24,270 bases of DNA from AC-69 sp044867345 (lineage in GTDB: Bacteria > Actinomycetota > UBA4738 > HRBIN12), in the NCBI GenBank assembly GCA_044867345.1, contig JBIOUU010000043.1:1-24270 (forward strand). Direction: 5' to 3'. Below are positions 15,136 to 20,939 of the stretch, in pieces. Below the pieces are notes generated by a model. That model did not search any database. It had not been told where the DNA came from and worked only from the letters and a program-made list of their open reading frames with translations. The position numbers and the translations under genes were made by a program. The first letter of the stretch is position 1; each line of letters opens with the position of its first letter.

Positions 15136-16338
15136 TTAGCGGACCACCACCCGGCCCCGCATGAACGGGTGGATCATGCAGCGCCACGTATACGGCTCGT
15201 TCACCGTCTTCGCTCCGAACCGAAGGGTGAACGCAGTCGTGTTTCCGACGTTCGCCCCTTCGATCCCGGAGCTCTCGAAGTCCCGAGTACTGGTGACCAC
15301 GCCGTCTCCGGCGGGGGGCGCGAACCGCTTGTCGATGTCCAGCTCGATCTGCGTGGCGCCGCCCGGACAGACCGTGGCCAGCGTCGTGGCCTTTAAGTCC
15401 GCCGGCTGGTCGGGCATGGTCCCCGTGTCCCCGTCGGGATCGCATACGGGCACGAAGCTGTTGTTGGCGATCTTGAGCGCCTTCTTCTCTGGGAAGGTCA
15501 CCGTGTGGTCCTCGAACGCCAGCTTGTCGAAGTTCCACTGCACCCGCTGCCCCTTCTTCAGTTCGATCTTCGGCGGGTAGAAGAAGTCCAGCGCGAAGTG
15601 CGGTCCGTCGTAGCCGGCGTAGGCCTGCACCACTCCGCCCTGGGGGCGCGAAGACGTCGCGAGGAGGGAGCGGTGGAGCCTGTTTGCCGCCCGGGCGTCG
15701 TGGTTCGACTTCTGACCCGCGTAGGTGTCGATCTCGGCCTGCGTGGTGGCGGTCTCAGTGCTCGCGACGACCGAGATCTGGAGCCGCATCCCTAGATGGA
15801 TCAGGCAGAGGACCGTCGTGGTGCTCCCCACGGCGGAATTGACCTGAACGGAGAACTTGAACGCCTCCCCCTGCACGTCGTTCGCGTCCACGATCCCCGA
15901 GTTCACGACGGTCGAGCCGTCATAGGGGCACGGAGCGGTGGCGTCCCCGCAATCCAGAGATGACGGCAAGACGGCCTTGTTGTTGAACTTGAGGCCAGTC
16001 GCGCCCTCGTCGGGATCCGGCGCTACGAACGCGTACGGCTTGCCCGGGCCCGCAGCGTTCGCGGTGACCCACGCGTCGCCATCCGTGTTGGCGGGGAGCA
16101 TCGTCGCCGTGTGGAACCCGGCCTGGACGAACGTGATCGTGTCGCCCTGGTGCACGGCGAGCGGCGGCGCGTAGAAGCGCATGCCATCGGCGGGAGCGCC
16201 CTTGGCCGCCGGCATCGCGAACAGGGGCGCACCGACCTGGACCTCGTACGTCGTGGCCGCGCCGGCGCCCGTGGCCGGCAAGGCGATCGCCCCGACCAGC
16301 GCCAGGAGGCCTACCAGAACCTTCGTTCTCCGAAACAT
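15136..16338 (-). CDS. Secreted two-domain cupredoxin-like copper protein
   Basis: 400 residues from the ATG at 16338, chosen for AAGGAGGGGG just upstream and the signal peptide that follows (MFRRTKVLVGLLALVGAIAL, Ala-rich cleavage near 27). Two plastocyanin/azurin-like domains are visible, each with a full type 1 copper ligand set: His76 with Cys178, His181 and Met184 (C-L-I-H-L-G-M), and His278 with Cys387, His390 and Met393 (C-M-I-H-P-F-M). Ligand spacing C-x2-H-x3-M is the same in both. Extra Cys residues in the loops (130/137 and 299/324) may form disulfides. An extracytoplasmic electron-transfer or copper-handling role is likely; the partner is unknown. It follows the one-site cupredoxin by 35 bp and is probably in the same operon. 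Confidence 0.87.
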   Translation of the reverse strand: MFRRTKVLVGLLALVGAIALPATGAGAATTYEVQVGAPLFAMPAAKGAPADGMRFYAPPLAVHQGDTITFVQAGFHTATMLPANTDGDAWVTANAAGPGKPYAFVAPDPDEGATGLKFNNKAVLPSSLDCGDATAPCPYDGSTVVNSGIVDANDVQGEAFKFSVQVNSAVGSTTTVLCLIHLGMRLQISVVASTETATTQAEIDTYAGQKSNHDARAANRLHRSLLATSSRPQGGVVQAYAGYDGPHFALDFFYPPKIELKKGQRVQWNFDKLAFEDHTVTFPEKKALKIANNSFVPVCDPDGDTGTMPDQPADLKATTLATVCPGGATQIELDIDKRFAPPAGDGVVTSTRDFESSGIEGANVGNTTAFTLRFGAKTVNEPYTWRCMIHPFMRGRVVVR

Positions 16339-16373
16339 CGTCCGCCCCCTCCTTCTCTCAGACGATCCAGCCG

Positions 16374-16745
16374 CTACGTGACGGTGATGACCCCTCGCAT
16401 GACCGAGGGGTGAACCGAGCAGTGATATTTGAACGTCCCGGCCTTCCGGAAGACCCGCCCGAAGGCTCCGCCCGGGCTGAGGATGCCGGAATCCCACAGG
16501 CCGGTGTTCGAGGTGGTCGAGTGAGTGCCTTCCCTGTCGACCCACCGGACCTTCGTGCCTGCGGAGATAGTGATGCGCTTCGGCCGGAAGGCGAAGTTCA
16601 CCATCCGCACCCGCTCCACGACCACGCGGCGAGCCGCGGTCCCGGGCTTGCGGGGAGTCCGCTGGTCGGCGGCGACGACAGCCGGTGCCAGCCCGACGGC
16701 GAGGACGACCAGCGCCGCGACAGCAACTCGAATGGGCCCGTTCAC
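16374..16745 (-). CDS. Secreted single-domain cupredoxin
   Basis: 123 residues from a GTG at 16745, preceded by GGGGGAGG at an 8-nt spacing; longer upstream starts read through non-homologous sequence. A signal peptide spans about 1-26 (VAVAALVVLAVGLAPAVVAA). The mature domain is plastocyanin/azurin-like with a complete type 1 copper site: His75 in GTHSTT, then Cys109, His112 and Met116 in YHCSVHPSVM. It is probably a small exported electron carrier. It is the first gene of the leftward cluster cupredoxin, two-site cupredoxin, HtrA-like protease. It shares a 141-bp divergent upstream region with pup, in which I see no convincing promoter. Confidence 0.88.
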   Translation of the reverse strand: MNGPIRVAVAALVVLAVGLAPAVVAADQRTPRKPGTAARRVVVERVRMVNFAFRPKRITISAGTKVRWVDREGTHSTTSNTGLWDSGILSPGGAFGRVFRKAGTFKYHCSVHPSVMRGVITVT

Positions 16746-16886
16746 GATGGAAACCTCCCCCAGCAGGACAACGAGGATGCTACCCGGTGGTTGCCCGCAA
16801 ACGCCAATCGGTCGTAGCCCCAAATGGTTACTTCGGGCCATTGCATCAGCCGTTCGGGGTGCCGAAACACCCGTAAGGAGGCTGAC

Positions 16887-17090
16887 ATGGCGATCCAGGC
16901 ACAGGAGCGGCGGAGGACCCACCACCACGAGGAGGCACCCGACGACGTCGAGGCGACGCAGGCGCCGGGCGCGGCCTCGAGCGCCGGCCTCAAGAACGAT
17001 CTGGACGACATCCTGGACGAGATCGACGAGATCCTCGAGGAGAACGCCGAGGAGTTCGTCAAGGGCTACGTGCAGAAGGGCGGCGAGTAG
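16887..17090 (+). CDS. pup: Prokaryotic ubiquitin-like protein Pup
   Basis: 67 residues; the ATG at 16887 has AAGGAGG (16875-16881) 5 nt upstream. The C-terminal half matches Pup closely: an acidic helix LDDILDEIDEILEENAEEFVKGYVQKGGE. Pup is ligated through its C-terminal Glu to lysines of target proteins by PafA, and the tagged proteins go to the Mpa/ARC-proteasome. This Pup is encoded ending in Gly-Gly-Glu, so it would not need deamidation of a terminal Gln by Dop. The N-terminal half is disordered and charged, with a His run (THHHEE). Pup is normally beside dop and prcBA, but here it lies alone between a cupredoxin gene and an osmC-like gene. Confidence 0.95.
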   Translation: MAIQAQERRRTHHHEEAPDDVEATQAPGAASSAGLKNDLDDILDEIDEILEENAEEFVKGYVQKGGE

Positions 17091-17162
17091 CCCGGCTCCG
17101 AGCCCGGCCTACCGGATTCAGCCGGCCCCTTGCCCTGCCCACACGATCCAGATCCCGCGAGT

Positions 17163-17217
17163 CGTCAACACGTTGACGGTTCGGACCTGCTGCGGCTTTG
17201 TTGTCAAGGTGTTGACG
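17163..17217. promoter_or_regulatory. Two operator-like palindromes between pup and osmC-like gene
   Basis: The first site is a perfect inverted repeat CGTCAACACGTTGACG (17163-17178, 7-bp arms). The second, GTCAAGGTGTTGAC (17203-17216), is the same motif with one arm mismatch. The copies are 39 bp apart and each is followed by a similar TCGGAC/TCCGGAC. They lie in a convergent gap, 3' of both flanking genes, where a promoter operator is not expected. The regulator is unknown. Confidence 0.5.
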
Positions 17218-17262
17218 TGTCCGGACGCGGTTCCCTCCTGACCGCCTCTGCCGGGGGTCAGC

Positions 17263-17685
17263 TCAGGCCACGAGCTTCGCCTTGAGCTCGATGGGCACCG
17301 CCTCCAGGGCCTGCGACACCGGGCAGCCTTCCTTGGTGGCCTCGGCGATCTCCTGGAACGTCTCCTCGGGGATCCCGGACACACGGGCCTCGGTCTCGAG
17401 CTCGATCCTCGTGATCTTGAATCCGGCCTCGCCCTTATCGATGTGCACCTTCGCGGTGGTGTGCACCGAGTCGGGCACGTGCCCGGCCTTGGACAGCCCG
17501 CCGGAAAGGGCCATCGAGTAGCACCCGGCGTGCGCCGCGGCGATTAGCTCCTCGGGGTTGGTTCCGGGGCCCTCCTCGAAGCGGGATACGAAGGAGTACG
17601 GCCCTTCCCAGGTGCTGAACCGCATCGTCCCCTTGCCGTCCTCCAGCGAGCCTTCCCACTGCGCGTCGGCGGTCCTGACCGGCAT
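17263..17685 (-). CDS. OsmC/Ohr-family peroxidase
   Basis: 140 residues, the normal family length; the ATG at 17685 follows AGGAGG. OsmC/Ohr proteins reduce organic hydroperoxides in the cytoplasm with two reactive cysteines. Both are present, Cys55 in AGCYSMALS and Cys121 in EGCPVS, and the N-terminal R-T-A-D-A-x-W-E-G pattern matches the OsmC branch (YhfA/OsmC type) rather than canonical Ohr. It converges on pup across a 172-bp gap that contains the two palindromes. It may be a stand-alone stress gene; no regulator gene such as OhrR or OxyR is adjacent. Confidence 0.93.
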   Translation of the reverse strand: MPVRTADAQWEGSLEDGKGTMRFSTWEGPYSFVSRFEEGPGTNPEELIAAAHAGCYSMALSGGLSKAGHVPDSVHTTAKVHIDKGEAGFKITRIELETEARVSGIPEETFQEIAEATKEGCPVSQALEAVPIELKAKLVA

Positions 17686-17772
17686 GGCGGCCTCCTCTCA
17701 GCAACCTCTCCTGACCTTACTCCCGACCGACGGAAGGAGCAGCGCGGAGCGGGCCGTGCCGTCCCTGGGACG

Positions 17773-18849
17773 CTAGCAGACGGCCATGAGGAACTCGTGG
17801 GGGTCCACGGCGGGCCCGTTGTCCGGGTGCCACTCGAAGTGGTCGTGGTTGGCTCCCGTGTTGCCCGTTGCCCCGACGTAGCCGATCACCGTGCCCGTCT
17901 TCACCTGGCCGAGCGTGCCGAACGCCGACAGGTGGGCGTTGTAGACGTACCCGAACTGCCCGTAGACCTTCACCGCGTTGCCCCCGATGTGGTTCGTCGC
18001 GTCGACCGCCAGACCGTCGAACGGGGCCACGATGGGGGTTCCCCCGGCCGCCATCATGTCGTTCCCCTGGTGGATGTGGTCGCCGCCCTCCTTCTTGGGG
18101 TGGTGGACCCAGATCCCGAAGTCATCGGCCACGGCCACCGGCCCCTGCACGGGACAGAGCGCGAACGGATGGATCTTGGAGATGGCCGTCAGGATCTCGG
18201 TCCTCCGAGCCTGGAGGGCGTCATACAGCTTGCGCGCGACGGTCATCTTCTCGTGCAGCGCCTTCTGGTCGGCGGCCAGCCGGTCGATCAGCATCCGGCT
18301 CGCGTTCTGAGCTCTCGCCAGCGTGTCGCGGGTGCGGGCCAGCCCGAGCTCGGCGTCGCCGACCTTGGCGGCCAGAACCGCGTCCCGTCGGTTCATCTCG
18401 TCGATCAGCGAGATCCGGGAAGCGGCCTCGCCGGCGGACGTGGCGGTCAGGAGATACAGGATGGGCGCGCCGGGTCCCATGATGAAGGCCTCCCGGGACC
18501 TCGATGCCAGGAGGCCCTTGAGGAAGTCCAGTCGTTCACGGAGCGGCTTCAGCTGGGCCTGGAGCTTCCCCATCTGGATCCGGGTTCTGGCGATCTCCTC
18601 GTAGGTCTTGTGGATCGCAGTGGCGAGTCTGCTCATCTCGTTCTGGATGGCCTGGAGCTTGGCCGCCTTCGCATGGATCCGCTCCCTCGTTTGCCGCAGC
18701 TGATGGTGCGCCTTCTTGAGCTCGGGGTTGGAGAAGGCCCCGGCCGGCTGAGGCAATGCGGCGGCCAAGAGCACGACGAACGCGAGCCCCCCGGCGATCT
18801 GACGGGCCCGCGCCCGGAAGGATCTCGGCGAGCGGGAGACGCCGGGCAT
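17773..18849 (-). CDS. Secreted coiled-coil M23 (LytM) peptidase, EnvC/NlpD-like
   Basis: 358 residues from an ATG at 18849. A signal peptide spans about 15-38 (ARQIAGGLAFVVLLAAALPQ, then AGA-F). Residues 40-225 are a long coiled coil rich in Lys, Arg, Gln and Leu. The C-terminal M23 domain (about 230-358) keeps the zinc and catalytic residues: His260 and Asp264 in HQGND, His306 in NAHLS, and the HDH motif with His335/His337 in HDHFEWHP. It is therefore predicted to be an active glycyl or D,D-endopeptidase on peptidoglycan, not a degenerate activator like E. coli EnvC. It is a likely partner in cell-wall turnover with the coiled-coil lysozyme-like protein at 12.9-14.1 kb. It lies 75 bp downstream of the HNH gene on the same strand. 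Confidence 0.9.
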   Translation of the reverse strand: MPGVSRSPRSFRARARQIAGGLAFVVLLAAALPQPAGAFSNPELKKAHHQLRQTRERIHAKAAKLQAIQNEMSRLATAIHKTYEEIARTRIQMGKLQAQLKPLRERLDFLKGLLASRSREAFIMGPGAPILYLLTATSAGEAASRISLIDEMNRRDAVLAAKVGDAELGLARTRDTLARAQNASRMLIDRLAADQKALHEKMTVARKLYDALQARRTEILTAISKIHPFALCPVQGPVAVADDFGIWVHHPKKEGGDHIHQGNDMMAAGGTPIVAPFDGLAVDATNHIGGNAVKVYGQFGYVYNAHLSAFGTLGQVKTGTVIGYVGATGNTGANHDHFEWHPDNGPAVDPHEFLMAVC

Positions 18850-18924
18850 GGAGGGAAAGTGTGGGCCTCACCGAGCTGCTTTCGCAAGGGGAGAACGACC
18901 TCCCCCCGGGGCCGTTACCAGCGG

Positions 18925-20095
18925 CTATGGGACGTAGACCGCCGGTCGCGGCTCACTCGGGCAGCCGGGGGACGCCGTCGCCTGGCGGGGTGGCGCGGGG
19001 CCCGCCTGGTGGCGGGTCCCGTCGGGGCGGAACCACCGGGCTTCGCCGTCTGGGTCGCGCCCGACCGACCATGCGTACTCGTGCACGAGCTTGTGGTGGA
19101 ACGTGCACACGAGGACCAGGTTGTCGAGATCGGTCGGGCCTCCGCGCTCCCACCACACGATGTGATGGGCCTGGGTGAACCGGCGCGCTCCACAGCCCGG
19201 GAACCTGCATTCCTGATCCCGGTATCGAAGGTGGCGCATCATCCACGCCGAGGGCTCCCTGGATGTCCGGCCCCAGGCGCACCGGCTGGCCCACTTCATC
19301 CTCGATCACCGCCTGGACCCGCGCGTTGCAGAGCAGGCGTCTTGCGGTTTCGGGGTGGATCACCCCGCCACCTTCGAGCTCACTCCCACGGCCCCCTGAA
19401 ACGAGCGTGTCGAGCTGGGCGTGGACGACCATCGTGGCCCGGTCGGGATCGGCGTCCGCCGCGATGTCCGAGGAACAGAGGGCCACCAAGGCGTCGGCCC
19501 TTCTCGCGTCGGCGCAGACGGCACCCTCTTCCCCCGGCATGGCAGGAAGCTGGTCGGCGAGACGCTCCAACGCCTTGGCCACCACGGCACCCTCGGCCGC
19601 CGGAAGCTCGGCTTCGAGCCCGAAACGCCGGCCGTCGTCGAAGTACCACCACGACAGGAAGCGGCTCCGGTCCGAGTCCTGAGCCTCTTCGATGGCCTGA
19701 CGAGCCGCGAGATCGCCCTTTCGCCTGATGCAGGCGCAGGACACGCCCATGGCCCACCGGATGAGCCTCGCCTCGGTCTCCGCCGTGGCGAACCGAGCGA
19801 GCTCGACCACCTTGTCCATGCCGAGCTCACCGGAGGAGAACGCCTCGGAGAGGCGCGGGAGCCCCTCGAGGGCATGAGCCGCGGCGATCCACCGCCTGGC
19901 CTTCCATCCCGAGATGCCGTGGCGGATCGAGATCCAATGGGCCATGTCCCGGGCCCCGGAGTTCCGCCATACCTCACGGCGGTCGCCTTCAGCTATCAGC
20001 CGGAGCAGCTCGCGCTGGGCGCCCGAAATGCGGGCATGGAGGGAATCGATCCTCTCGGTCAGCCCCTCGCTGCGGCGGTCTTCTCGAACGTGCAC
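18925..20095 (-). pseudogene. DUF222/13E12-family HNH endonuclease, frameshifted
   Basis: The N-terminal part from a GTG at 20095 is a DUF222 domain (residues 1 to about 275, to QPVRLG). The HNH nuclease domain is intact but in another frame: CRFPGCGARRF, QAHHIVWWERGG, and TFHHKLVHE, with zinc-binding Cys and HNH His residues all present, ending at the TAG at 18925. The shift is best placed at a run of four C on the plus strand (19271-19274, GGGG in the message): removing one base joins the frames as VRLGRTSREPSAWMMRHLRYRD, the usual family sequence. As read, the DUF222 frame instead continues into unrelated sequence and stops at 18953. It may be a true disruption, a sequencing or assembly error, or a programmed shift. 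Homologues in mycobacteria are multicopy and mobile-looking, and several are LexA-controlled, as this one appears to be. Confidence 0.85.
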
Positions 20096-20131
20096 CCGGA
20101 CCTCGATCGGTCACGGGGGGAGGTTCACATC

Positions 20132-20160
20132 ACCATATCGAACACACGTTCGATTGTCAA
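20132..20160 (-). promoter_or_regulatory. LexA-controlled promoter of the HNH gene (SOS box in spacer)
   Basis: On the minus strand the order is TTGACA (-35, 20160-20155), a 17-bp spacer, then TATGGT (-10, 20137-20132). The spacer contains TCGAACGTGTGTTCGA (20138-20153), a perfect inverted repeat of the actinobacterial SOS box form TCGAAC-N4-GTTCGA. Bound LexA would block both promoter elements. The HNH start codon follows about 37 bp after the -10. Confidence 0.88.
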
Positions 20161-20205
20161 GGCCCAGCGACCTGGGTTTCTTGCCCCGTTGTCCGCGCAG
20201 AATAC

Positions 20206-20213
20206 TGTACAAT
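20206..20213 (+). promoter_or_regulatory. Toxin-antitoxin promoter with TGTACA operator core
   Basis: TGTACA (20206-20211) overlaps a -10-like TACAAT (20208-20213), 6 bp before the antitoxin ATG, so the transcript would be almost leaderless. TGTACA is the core of the YefM operator in the E. coli yefM-yoeB module. A flanking TACTGTACA extends the symmetry slightly. No good -35 is seen at 16-18 bp. Confidence 0.5.
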
Positions 20214-20219
20214 GCCGCC

Positions 20220-20492
20220 ATGGCGAAGACGGTGCCCTTTACGGAGGCGAGGGCCAGACTGAGCGAGCTGCTCGACGAGCTCGAGGCCAGGCACGAGCAC
20301 GTCGTGATCACTCGAAAGGGCCGCCCGGCTGCCGTGCTCGTGCCGGCCGAGGAGCAAGAGGTGTTGGAAGAAACCCTGGAGGTCCTGCAGGACGAGGAAC
20401 TGCTGCGGGCCCTCCGGGAGAGCGAGGATGACGTCAAGAGCGGCAGGCTGACTTCCCTGCGCGAGGTGAGGCGAGAGCTCGGCCTTGGCTGA
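20220..20492 (+). CDS. Phd/YefM-family antitoxin
   Basis: 90 residues from the ATG at 20220. The N-terminal DNA-binding fold of the Phd/YefM family is clear: VPFTEARARLSELLDELE, then HVVITRKGRPAAVLVPAEE. The C-terminal part is an acidic helix rich in Glu and Leu that would wrap the toxin. It should repress its own operon through the TGTACA site at the promoter and neutralise the downstream RelE-like toxin. The stop overlaps the toxin start by 8 bp, typical of translational coupling in these modules. It lies about 65 bp beyond the SOS box of the divergent HNH gene, so the two promoters share one intergenic region. Confidence 0.92.
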   Translation: MAKTVPFTEARARLSELLDELEARHEHVVITRKGRPAAVLVPAEEQEVLEETLEVLQDEELLRALRESEDDVKSGRLTSLREVRRELGLG

Positions 20493-20754
20493 GCTTCTCC
20501 TCACCAACCGAGCGAAACGGGATCTGGCGGCGCTCCCGCGTCCCGTTCAGGAGGCGGTCCTCGATACCTTGACGATCCTGGAGATTCGACCCGAGGAGCT
20601 CGGGAAGGAGCTTCGGGGCCGGCTGGCTGGACTCTGGTCATGCCGGGTCGGCAATTACCGGATCCTCTACACGATCGAGGGCGCAGACCCTGACTCACGG
20701 GTCATCGTCCGGGCGATCCGGCATCGCGCCGTCGCCTACGGACGGCGTCGCTGA
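20485..20754 (+). CDS. RelE/ParE-family toxin
   Basis: 89 residues from a TTG at 20485, which overlaps the antitoxin reading frame by 8 nt. The RelE/ParE fold is recognisable from AKRDLAALPRPVQEAVL at the N-terminus, the central LAGLWSCRVGNYRILYTIE, and the basic C-terminus VRAIRHRAVAYGRRR. In the RelE branch basic C-terminal residues and a late Tyr take part in ribosome-dependent mRNA cleavage; Arg and Tyr residues suited to that are present here. A ParE-like gyrase role cannot be excluded. A stability or stress-response module is the normal interpretation. No terminator follows; 185 bp separate it from the sigma-factor gene. Confidence 0.9.
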   Translation: MAELLLTNRAKRDLAALPRPVQEAVLDTLTILEIRPEELGKELRGRLAGLWSCRVGNYRILYTIEGADPDSRVIVRAIRHRAVAYGRRR

Positions 20755-20939
20755 CGCGGCCCTGGTCACTCGAGGAAACGGAAGGCATCGGCTCAAGGAA
20801 CGGACCCGCCCCTGCCGACGTCTACGGAGGGCAACGTAGGCCCAGCGTGTTAGAGTCGGCCAGTGGGGCGCCCGGTGAGTTCTTCTCCGCCCGCCCGAAA
20901 CCCCCAAGCCCTGTCCGACGTTCAGTTATCGGGAGAAGT

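Noticed and set aside
17091..17262. dif-like or parS-like site at the paired palindromes
   Set aside because: The palindromes do not match the known parS (TGTTTCACGTGAAACA) or dif patterns, so no such function is claimed.
18850..18924. Possible c-di-AMP riboswitch before the M23 peptidase gene
   Set aside because: Wall hydrolase genes of actinobacteria often carry one, and there is a GC-rich CCCCGGGGGGAGG stretch. The gap is only 75 bp and the conserved ydaO core segments could not be found.
17797..19728. 643-residue plus-strand open frame across the M23 and HNH genes
   Set aside because: It spans two real genes on the other strand and has no start context. The M23 and HNH motifs are on the minus strand.
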